From Candidatus Njordarchaeota archaeon (GTDB lineage: Archaea; Thermoproteota; JANJXX01; Panguiarchaeales; Panguiarchaeaceae), in the NCBI GenBank assembly GCA_029855985.1, contig JAGSHR010000183.1:1-8225 (forward strand): 8,225 nt of DNA, given 5' to 3'. A model generated the notes under the pieces. That model saw only the letters and a list, made by a program, of their open reading frames with translations. It did not search any database and had not been told where the DNA came from. The position numbers and the translations under genes were made by a program. Each line of letters begins with the position of its first letter. The stretch's first letter is position 1. This document shows positions 1 through 5,930 of the stretch, piece by piece.

Positions 1-195
1 AATTAAAACAGTTTAATCAGCCCTCCATTTAAAACCCGTAATATCCACAATGATGATATCTAAATCCAACCGAGTTATTTAGGCTTAATCCAAGGAAGAA
101 AGCTTTTAGCCTTTTCAAGTTTTAAGACAGTTAATAACCCTATTTCAAATCACTGCATGATTAACCCCAAATCAAGGATTATAGTACTTTTATTA
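1..195. other. 3' flank of the HEPN gene, no gene seen
   Basis: No ORF or RNA gene can be supported. On the minus strand a TATA-like TTTAGATATC (55-64) is followed by GGAGGG (21-26), which could mark the leader of another minus-strand gene beyond the left edge, but no usable start codon lies at the right distance inside the window. Confidence 0.4.
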
Positions 196-1992
196 CTATT
201 TTTCTTTTGTTTTCTTTGCTTCTTCTATGAGTTTTTTCCAGTATTGTATTGCTTGGTATGGGCTTGCTTGAGATAGGAATCTGATGAATTCTTTTTTCAC
301 ATCGATGATCTTCTTGTCTATCTCATTTTCCCTCAACTTTGCAATCATCATGACGGTATCCTTGTATCTCTTTTTATCTAGAAACTTTCTATTGATTAAT
401 GCATTCAATATTTCTATTTTCTGTTTTTCATCTATCTGCAAAAAGAAGATTATAGACACTCGCAGATAGTCCAATAATCTGATTAGTAGAGATAGGCTTT
501 CATCCCAATATTGGCTTCGAGGTATGTTAGAAGCGTGGGCGTATCCAGACCGTATGTTCGTGTATGCTTCAATTATATCTTTTCTAACTTTTTCTTGATC
601 AAATTCTGCTATTGAGCTCAGTAACTTACTTACCCTTTCTCCCAATTTTATTGATTCCCTGTTCTTTTTTTCTTCATTTGTCCTATAGATAGCTTCCATT
701 CCGCTTATCGCTAGGAATGTGGCTTCTGAGATGTTTTCTAGAGATATCAATCCTAAACTCCTATCTAAATATCTGATCGTGAAGATAGCTTTATTATATC
801 TTTCAATTGCAGTTCTTAGATAACTTTTATCTTCTTTTATATTGTATAGAGGTAATCTTTGGATATTTTTAGTAATAAATTCTCTCAAGACTGAAGCATC
901 TTTCGTCAATAATTGAAGTTTGTGGGGATCAATTATAGAGGGTATATGCGAAGCAATATGATCAAACAAGAATCCCAAGGACATCCTTAAATTTAACAGT
1001 ACTTGATTTAGAAATCGGGGATAAACTATAAAGCCTGCCACTCTGACCGCTGATAACTTATAGAGGTTAAGCAAGTTGACAATTTTGTACAAGTTTAAAT
1101 CAACATCAAGCAATTCCCATAGGTAAACTTTTCCTCTAAACTCTAGAATACTATCGGGTTTTAATGGAAAGAAGTCCTTGGGCCTATTTTCAGACTCCCA
1201 ACTAGCTATAAAACTGGTGAAACTTCTTTCCCAAAAATCTTCTTTTCCTTTTTCTCTTCCCATTTTTATAAGAATGATCGGATTTGCGTACTCTACAATA
1301 TCCAAGTGACGAAGATAAACAAAATCAAATTTCTTTAAATAATACCGATTTTCAAATAACCTAAAGTTGTCATCTTCCAAGCATGTACCATGCAGAGCGA
1401 AGGCTCTAAAATACTCAAATTTTTGCACTTCTTTTTCAAGCTTTCTAATAGTTTCGCTAATCGTCTTAGCTTTTTCTGATAGGTAATTTCCAAATGCTAT
1501 ATCTTGAAGGAAATCCTTATCCTGCAAAACTTCAGGTTTTTCTTTTATGGCCTTCTTCTGAATTGACTTTATAACCCATGCTTGAATATCTGGTCTTGTG
1601 TGATTGAAATATTTAACTGCTAGCATTAAGAGGTAGCTTAAAATGATGTTAGATAAGTAATCTAAATCATGTTCCTCCTTTAAGGATTCGTAAACTAACT
1701 TATCTTCAAAATAAGCTATTACTATATTAGATATTAGTAGTTCAATTAAACGAGTAAAATCTGTGTATTCTTTAATAAATAAATCATCAAAGGCTTCGAT
1801 TAACTCGTTCGTCTCGTTGAGTTCGAGAATTTCATAGATATAATGTATAATGTAGGGGATCTTGGGCACTTCTTTTTCATATTTGAATATAAATCTAGGT
1901 ATCCAAACGGTTTCACAAAAACCTTTAAACCAATCTATAGGTTTAGGTGTTAAATGGTGTATATACACTTTAACTTGTGGTAGCTTGGGCAA
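196..1992 (-). CDS. HEPN-domain protein (Apea-like), putative ribonuclease
   Basis: Residues about 395-520 (counting TTG 1992 as 1) read as a HEPN domain of the Apea-like group. ATFLAISGMEAIY (424-436) carries the conserved Glu (433), LGERVSKLL (450-458) the mid-helix Arg, and AYTNIRSGYAHAS (476-488) the R-x4-H motif (Arg481, His486) that forms the metal-independent RNase site in active HEPN proteins. Residues 1-390 are helical with some strands and match nothing I know; they may sense a trigger or bind a partner. No membrane segment is evident. HEPN proteins of this kind often act as RNA-cutting effectors in antiviral or toxin systems, which is inference here. The TTG start at 1992 is doubtful: the frame is open to 2065, and a strong GGAGGGG sits just before an in-frame ATT at 2043, giving about 17 more residues. 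It is separated from the gene upstream by an AT-rich spacer and probably has its own promoter. Confidence 0.88.
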   Translation of the reverse strand: MPKLPQVKVYIHHLTPKPIDWFKGFCETVWIPRFIFKYEKEVPKIPYIIHYIYEILELNETNELIEAFDDLFIKEYTDFTRLIELLISNIVIAYFEDKLVYESLKEEHDLDYLSNIILSYLLMLAVKYFNHTRPDIQAWVIKSIQKKAIKEKPEVLQDKDFLQDIAFGNYLSEKAKTISETIRKLEKEVQKFEYFRAFALHGTCLEDDNFRLFENRYYLKKFDFVYLRHLDIVEYANPIILIKMGREKGKEDFWERSFTSFIASWESENRPKDFFPLKPDSILEFRGKVYLWELLDVDLNLYKIVNLLNLYKLSAVRVAGFIVYPRFLNQVLLNLRMSLGFLFDHIASHIPSIIDPHKLQLLTKDASVLREFITKNIQRLPLYNIKEDKSYLRTAIERYNKAIFTIRYLDRSLGLISLENISEATFLAISGMEAIYRTNEEKKNRESIKLGERVSKLLSSIAEFDQEKVRKDIIEAYTNIRSGYAHASNIPRSQYWDESLSLLIRLLDYLRVSIIFFLQIDEKQKIEILNALINRKFLDKKRYKDTVMMIAKLRENEIDKKIIDVKKEFIRFLSQASPYQAIQYWKKLIEEAKKTKEK

Positions 1993-2049
1993 AATATCGT
2001 CTTGGATAGCTTTTAAGAAATTTAAAATCTTGGTGCTTAAAATTTTTAC

Positions 2050-2056
2050 CCCTCCA
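2050..2056 (-). promoter_or_regulatory. Strong Shine-Dalgarno that argues for an upstream start of the HEPN gene
   Basis: The minus strand reads GGAGGGG followed by TAAAA and then ATT TTA AGC in frame with the HEPN gene. Spacing suits the ATT at 2043-2041, not the TTG at 1992, which has no such site. The extra codons encode a plausible amphipathic start (ILSTKILNFLKAIQDDI). No ATG, GTG or TTG occurs in frame between this site and 1992, so the start is either ATT, a rare codon, or the TTG with an unused site, or ATT hides a base error from ATG. Confidence 0.6.
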
Positions 2057-2101
2057 TAGCCTAATTAAAGGGAAAAAAGTTAAAAGTATTATGAAATGGG
2101 A

Positions 2102-2110
2102 TTTTATATG
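2102..2110 (-). promoter_or_regulatory. Candidate TATA box for the HEPN gene
   Basis: The minus strand reads CATATAAAA here, preceded by a T-run. A transcription start about 25 bases on (near 2080) would leave a leader of about 35-40 bases carrying the GGAGGGG site. This fits better than the distal box at 2181-2189, which would place a hairpin and T-run in the leader. Confidence 0.35.
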
Positions 2111-2113
2111 AAC

Positions 2114-2138
2114 AAAAAAATACTCTAGTGCAAGTATT
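2114..2138 (-). terminator. Hairpin plus T7 run, possible terminator
   Basis: The minus strand has AATACT, an 8-base loop, then AGTATT followed directly by a run of seven T. The stem is only 6 bp and AT-rich, but archaeal termination relies mainly on the T-run. It may end the transcript of genes 1-3 about 220 bases past the 221-aa gene, or a short RNA from the box at 2181-2189. Confidence 0.35.
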
Positions 2139-2180
2139 CACCAACTTTCAACTATATTGGGGAGGACTCATATAATTTAA

Positions 2181-2189
2181 GTATATAAA
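2181..2189 (-). promoter_or_regulatory. Second candidate TATA box upstream of the HEPN gene
   Basis: The minus strand reads TTTATATAC, a good match to the archaeal TATA consensus, in a very AT-rich stretch (2171-2210). A start near 2158 would produce either a leader of more than 100 bases or a short transcript ending at the T-run at 2114-2120. Confidence 0.35.
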
Positions 2190-2358
2190 TATATATAATA
2201 ATTTATTCTTCAAAATTTGGATAAATTGTTGGCTTTATTATATGACGAAATTTTCTTAATTATGCATTAAAAACACAAACTAATAACATTTAATGAAATG
2301 CAATAGAAATAAACCCTATCCGACAGTTCTATCATGGATTTTTTGAATAATATCTAAA

Positions 2359-3024
2359 TTACTTTCCTATTCTCGTGAAACCAAGTAAATCATCCCCCAA
2401 CTCTAAACATATCGACACAATTTTAGCTATTCGTAATAAACCCAATGCCTCTAAAGAATCACGGACAAACTCAAACTTTATGAAAATCGATTCGATGTTC
2501 GGAACCAAGTCTAAGAAGCGAGTTAATATATTGGCGCGTTCCAGGTTAAAACCGTGTACGTGCATCAAATACCCCATAAATTCGAGCTCTGCTAATTCAT
2601 CGCGTCTAAAATAGTCAAAAGCACCTTGAATTAAACCTTTATACTCGCCAAAAGTAACCCTTGAGCTATCCCAAAAGGAAACAATAACCATATCATCACG
2701 CAAACTACTCGCATCAAACACCGTATCAATGATCACACCGTCGACATTGAGACACTCGCCCTCCTCCAAGCTCTCAAACTTTCTCTTCAAATCGGCCAAA
2801 AGTGGGTTGTTTTTAATCCTTTTCTCAAAATCGGAAATCAACACATAAGGCTCCAGAGTAGGAGCAACTAACCGTCTATCAATAAACTCCGCGGTAACAT
2901 CGAACAGATCAGGCTTCTCGACGCCATTATTCAATAAATAAGAATACCACTCACCCAAGAGCAAGATGTCATAACCGAAGCGCTTAAATCCGCGAACAAC
3001 GAAATCACGAGAAAACTTCAACAT
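2359..3024 (-). CDS. Hypothetical protein, 221 aa, coupled to the LAGLIDADG-like gene
   Basis: I do not recognise this protein. It is soluble, slightly acidic and probably mixed alpha/beta. The N-terminal third is helical, a beta-like core follows around 92-120 (CLNVDGVIIDTVFD, then DDMVIVSFWD), and the C-terminal half (about 128-215) is helical. No signal peptide, membrane helix, zinc motif or clear nuclease motif is seen; Asp-rich strands in the core are not enough to call a nuclease. The ATG lies 2 bases after the TAA of the upstream gene, with only a weak GTGATT before it, so translation is probably coupled and the product likely works with its neighbour. Codons in the first half prefer G and T at the third position, unlike the A-ended codons of the gene before it. 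The gene is real by length, spacing and codon structure; its function is unknown. Confidence 0.85.
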   Translation of the reverse strand: MLKFSRDFVVRGFKRFGYDILLLGEWYSYLLNNGVEKPDLFDVTAEFIDRRLVAPTLEPYVLISDFEKRIKNNPLLADLKRKFESLEEGECLNVDGVIIDTVFDASSLRDDMVIVSFWDSSRVTFGEYKGLIQGAFDYFRRDELAELEFMGYLMHVHGFNLERANILTRFLDLVPNIESIFIKFEFVRDSLEALGLLRIAKIVSICLELGDDLLGFTRIGK

Positions 3025-3026
3025 GG

Positions 3027-5867
3027 TTAATCACTTAATCCTAAATACTCAATAATGTATTTTTCGCCAAGCTTTTTAATTAGCATAGGGAATAATCTCT
3101 CGATGTCTCTTTTTTCCAGTTTTTTATTTATAAATCTGCCATTTTTGATAAATTCTTTTAGGCTTTTTAGGTAATATATTTCATGGACAACTTTTCCTCC
3201 TTCTTGCTTGGGGGAGAATACCCTCACTTTTTTCATTATTCTGTCGACGGTTTGAATCGGTTGGTTTTTTCCAGAATACTGCTCGAATAATGTTTTGGCT
3301 ACATTAAGTTTCCAAAGCTTAAATGTTCCCTTGAGAGGCATTATTTTTTCTAACACTTTTTTAGCATTTTTCCATGATTTTATTCTTGCTGAATTAAAGC
3401 CAATTGTGATTACTCTTAGCACACTCACTTCTCCATTTTTAGTGATTTTAATTTCACTAAATCGGTTATGAATTGAAATATTTGCTGTTTCGAATAGTTC
3501 ATTTAGAATATGGTATTCTTGTCTAATTACTTTGCTAGTGTATCTCTTTATTATAGGTTTAAAACTGTCTGGAATGTCTTTTAGATGATATCTTTTACCT
3601 TTCTCGAATTCTTCTTTGAGTTGTTTTTTAAGGAATTTAAATGTCTCGAAATCTTCGGTTATGTGGATCCCTCTCTTTATTCTTATTTCCAATTTTATTG
3701 CTTTCTTTTCTGGTCCTCTAATTAGTGTTTTTAGTGATATGTCGCCTTCCTCTGGTAAAGTTGTTTTGATGTGATATATTTTTAGATTTAGTGATTCTAA
3801 TGTTTTCTCGGGTAAGCTGGGGTTATAGTCTGCTTTCTTTCCTTCTTTTAGTCCTAGTTTTCTTAATATTAGCGCTGGTTGCCATCCTGTGTATAATTCG
3901 AATGTTCCGTCTTTTTTTACTCGTATATTATAGTTTTTCTCGCCTATTCTATCTAAGAGTTTTGCTACATATTTTATTAGTGTGGGCTCCTTGTTGGAGT
4001 ATCCTACTCTGTAGTTACTTTCTTTTCTTAACCAGCCTTCATTTAAGATGTGAGTGTATAACATGTGGGCTAAATCTTCGTTAACTTCTATAGGCCAGTC
4101 TCTTATAATCCCCTCTTCCTCTAGTTGTCTGAGGCTTTTACCCATCCTTTTGGCGATTTCTCTTAATGTTTCTAGCTTAATCTTGTTTTGTTTACCTCTC
4201 TTTATCCAATAGAGTGTTACATAGCCTTTTTCTCCTCTTTCAAAGAGTTTTCCCTTTTCCTGTTCAACCTTTTCTACTTCATCCACGAGTTTCTCAGGGT
4301 CTATTTCTACGATTGATCCTTCTACGGGCACCTCGTCGATATGTATTACTAATTTGTCGTCAGATACTATGTGTTTTTCTATTTCCTCTTCTATTTCCTG
4401 TTCATGCACTTCAGGTATCAGATCAGAGCTTTCTATCAATTCTTTTATCCCATCTCTTGTCTTAATTAATTCCAATATTTTATCAAGCTTTTCCTCTACA
4501 TCTTCTTTCTCCTCGTTTTCAGGTTTCGTTTCTTCACTTTCCTCCTCTTCTGCTTGTTCCTTTTTCTCCTCTTTTTCCGCTTCACCTTTTTCTATACTTT
4601 CCTCGCTTGTTTCTGAGTCTTCCTCCGTTTGCTCCTCTTGAACATGCTTGGTTTCTTCGTTTTCGCTTTCTCCCCCTTTATCTTCGTATGTTTCGTTAAA
4701 ATATTCGTCGAGAGTACGCTGAATGCGTTCATTTTTTAATTCTAGCGGCCTTATTTTTTGATGTGTTTCGTCTAAGATTCTCTCTACATCGATTTTTGAT
4801 AACTCATCATCAACTTCTAGTACATCTTTAACTAACTCGGAGATAACAGCGTTCTCCTCTATAACACTTGTAGGTTGAGGGACTTCGCATGGTTCGTTTG
4901 GTTCTCTCTTTTGTATATCGTATTTGTCCGATTGATCCCATGTTATGCCCTCAGCTGTGTTAGATTGCCCCACCTCTTTTTTGGCTTCTTGGATCTGAGG
5001 CTTTCTTTCAATGATTTTAGGCGGAGTTTCAAGATCAGTATTCTCCCTGTTTTCTACGCTTAGGGTGGTTTTCTCCATTTGAAATTTAACTGCTTTTTTC
5101 TCTGGCTCTTCCTTTAAATCCTGTTCATTGGGGCCCTCTATTGGCTTAGAGGGGATGTTTAATGGGGTTTCACTCAATGTACCTAAACTAAATGAATCTA
5201 TATCACATGGGTCGACAGCGTCGTTGAAATCTTCAAATTCACTTATTTCATCTAGGTCGCTTATTGACGCTTTAAACTTACTGAAACCTATCAAGTCATC
5301 TATGTTTTCTTTTTGTTTTAAATCCTCTAAGTCAATTAGTTTTGGGGCATCGTCTAGATCCAAAACATGCTTGTGGAATTGATCCAATTGATCCGTATCG
5401 AATCCCTTAGGCGTTTCAGGGAGGTCGGTCTTTTGAAGCGGTTCATCGTCTCGAAGGAAATTTAGGTTTTTAAAATCTAAATAAAGGGGTTCGCTGTGCT
5501 GATTAAGAGGCGCATCGTTCAATGTACCATGCTCACTAAGTTTTACATTTTCTATAGGGGCACTTTTCGCTATGTGATCTGATATTGTAGACAATGTGTT
5601 ATTTGATTCTCCGCCTTCCGCGGGATGGGTATCATCGGTGGCTTCTTTTTGAGATTCTTTTATATCTAAGCGGAACTCTACTGTGAATGTTTTAGATGAG
5701 TCATCGTATGATACCTTAAATTCCGCTTCGAAACGCGGTGTTTTAAAGTATCTAACTTCTACCACACCGTTTCTCGCTGATATGCCCTTTGAATCTGATT
5801 CTTCTTCATCGTTATCATCGGGTTCCTCCGCTTCTTTTCCGACCGTGGTCTCTGCAAATTCATGCAT
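3027..5867 (-). CDS. Acidic disordered protein fused to a divergent LAGLIDADG-like domain
   Basis: The 946-residue protein splits in two. Residues 1-540 are strongly acidic and mostly of low complexity. Exceptions are a short beta-like patch (about 34-70) and a Glu/Lys-rich stretch (about 395-470) that could form a charged helix or coiled coil. A 14-residue motif occurs twice (114-127 and 229-242). From about 546 the sequence becomes basic and structured. It has a helix-turn-helix-like stretch (564-585, LREIAKRMGKSLRQLEE), then DLAHMLYTHILNEGWL (598-613), a lone RVGYSNKEP (620-628) and LPEEGDISL (704-712). This order matches a two-repeat LAGLIDADG protein: NEG and EEG take the place of the usual DG, with Glu610 and Glu707 in the metal-binding acidic positions. 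IGFNSARIKSWKNAKKVL (822-839) fits the closing part of such folds. It could be a homing-type nuclease or a domesticated DNA-binding relative. ATG 5867 has GGGGGT just upstream. The fold call is by eye and moderate. Confidence 0.85.
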   Translation of the reverse strand: MHEFAETTVGKEAEEPDDNDEEESDSKGISARNGVVEVRYFKTPRFEAEFKVSYDDSSKTFTVEFRLDIKESQKEATDDTHPAEGGESNNTLSTISDHIAKSAPIENVKLSEHGTLNDAPLNQHSEPLYLDFKNLNFLRDDEPLQKTDLPETPKGFDTDQLDQFHKHVLDLDDAPKLIDLEDLKQKENIDDLIGFSKFKASISDLDEISEFEDFNDAVDPCDIDSFSLGTLSETPLNIPSKPIEGPNEQDLKEEPEKKAVKFQMEKTTLSVENRENTDLETPPKIIERKPQIQEAKKEVGQSNTAEGITWDQSDKYDIQKREPNEPCEVPQPTSVIEENAVISELVKDVLEVDDELSKIDVERILDETHQKIRPLELKNERIQRTLDEYFNETYEDKGGESENEETKHVQEEQTEEDSETSEESIEKGEAEKEEKKEQAEEEESEETKPENEEKEDVEEKLDKILELIKTRDGIKELIESSDLIPEVHEQEIEEEIEKHIVSDDKLVIHIDEVPVEGSIVEIDPEKLVDEVEKVEQEKGKLFERGEKGYVTLYWIKRGKQNKIKLETLREIAKRMGKSLRQLEEEGIIRDWPIEVNEDLAHMLYTHILNEGWLRKESNYRVGYSNKEPTLIKYVAKLLDRIGEKNYNIRVKKDGTFELYTGWQPALILRKLGLKEGKKADYNPSLPEKTLESLNLKIYHIKTTLPEEGDISLKTLIRGPEKKAIKLEIRIKRGIHITEDFETFKFLKKQLKEEFEKGKRYHLKDIPDSFKPIIKRYTSKVIRQEYHILNELFETANISIHNRFSEIKITKNGEVSVLRVITIGFNSARIKSWKNAKKVLEKIMPLKGTFKLWKLNVAKTLFEQYSGKNQPIQTVDRIMKKVRVFSPKQEGGKVVHEIYYLKSLKEFIKNGRFINKKLEKRDIERLFPMLIKKLGEKYIIEYLGLSD
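5142..5183 (-). repeat. Second copy of the 14-residue motif
   Basis: It encodes GTLSETPLNIPSKP (residues 229-242). The DNA shares the 10-base string TCAATGTACC (plus strand) with the first copy, 345 bases away. Confidence 0.5.
5487..5528 (-). repeat. First copy of a 14-residue motif in the acidic region
   Basis: It encodes GTLNDAPLNQHSEP (residues 114-127), which matches GTLSETPLNIPSKP at residues 229-242 in 8 of 14 positions, with conservative changes at others. It may be a short linear binding motif or the trace of an old internal duplication. Confidence 0.5.
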
Positions 5868-5870
5868 TTT

Positions 5871-5876
5871 ACCCCC
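5871..5876 (-). promoter_or_regulatory. Shine-Dalgarno of the acidic/LAGLIDADG-like gene
   Basis: GGGGGT lies three bases before the ATG at 5867. It supports this start over the out-of-frame ATG codons at 5887 and 5863. Confidence 0.6.
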
Positions 5877-5897
5877 AAAGTGAACATTTTCAATTGA

Positions 5898-5906
5898 TTT
5901 ATTAAA
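5898..5906 (-). promoter_or_regulatory. Possible TATA box in the 63-bp gap before the acidic gene
   Basis: The minus strand reads TTTAATAAA about 31-39 bases before the ATG. That would put a transcription start near 5877 and give a very short leader just containing the GGGGGT. It could be a secondary promoter inside the unit; the AT-rich background makes a chance match likely. Confidence 0.25.
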
Positions 5907-5930
5907 CGACTAAAACGTGGAGTTGGATTC

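Larger units (their letters stand above)
2044..2358. other. AT-rich intergenic spacer
   Basis: This 315-base spacer between the 221-aa gene and the probable HEPN start has no convincing ORF on either strand. It holds the two TATA candidates, the hairpin with T7 and the HEPN Shine-Dalgarno described separately. The part nearest the 221-aa gene (about 2205-2358) shows only AT-rich sequence and short T-runs on the minus strand that could help termination. Confidence 0.6.

Noticed and set aside
20..28. GGAGGG on the minus strand, and the fact that both ATGGAGGG copies (here and near 2050) form ATG-GAG-GGN-stop mini-ORFs
   Set aside because: The start codon expected within 10 bases is missing here, and a three-codon frame around a purine-rich ribosome site is easily chance.
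1862..2059. Plus-strand 65-codon ORF across the start of the HEPN gene
   Set aside because: It is opposite coding sequence and opposite the HEPN ribosome site, with no Shine-Dalgarno and no protein-like pattern.
2159..2168. GGGGAGGAC on the plus strand as a ribosome site
   Set aside because: No ATG, GTG or TTG follows at usable distance and the region downstream is non-coding.
2262..2303. Imperfect inverted repeat TGCATTAAA / TTTAATGAAATGCA
   Set aside because: The match is broken and lies in very AT-rich sequence, where such pairs are common.
2359..3024. The 221-aa protein as a NurA or PD-(D/E)XK nuclease
   Set aside because: Asp-containing beta segments occur, but no E-x-K or NurA-type catalytic pattern could be found.
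4458..4697. Glu/Lys-rich segment as a structural coiled-coil domain
   Set aside because: Composition is charged but hydrophobic heptad positions are mostly missing, so a true coiled coil cannot be claimed.
3791..5063. Several plus-strand ORFs opposite the acidic gene, rich in Leu, Ser and Phe
   Set aside because: They mirror Glu/Lys/Asp-rich coding on the minus strand, lack ribosome sites, and overlap one another; they are antisense artefacts.
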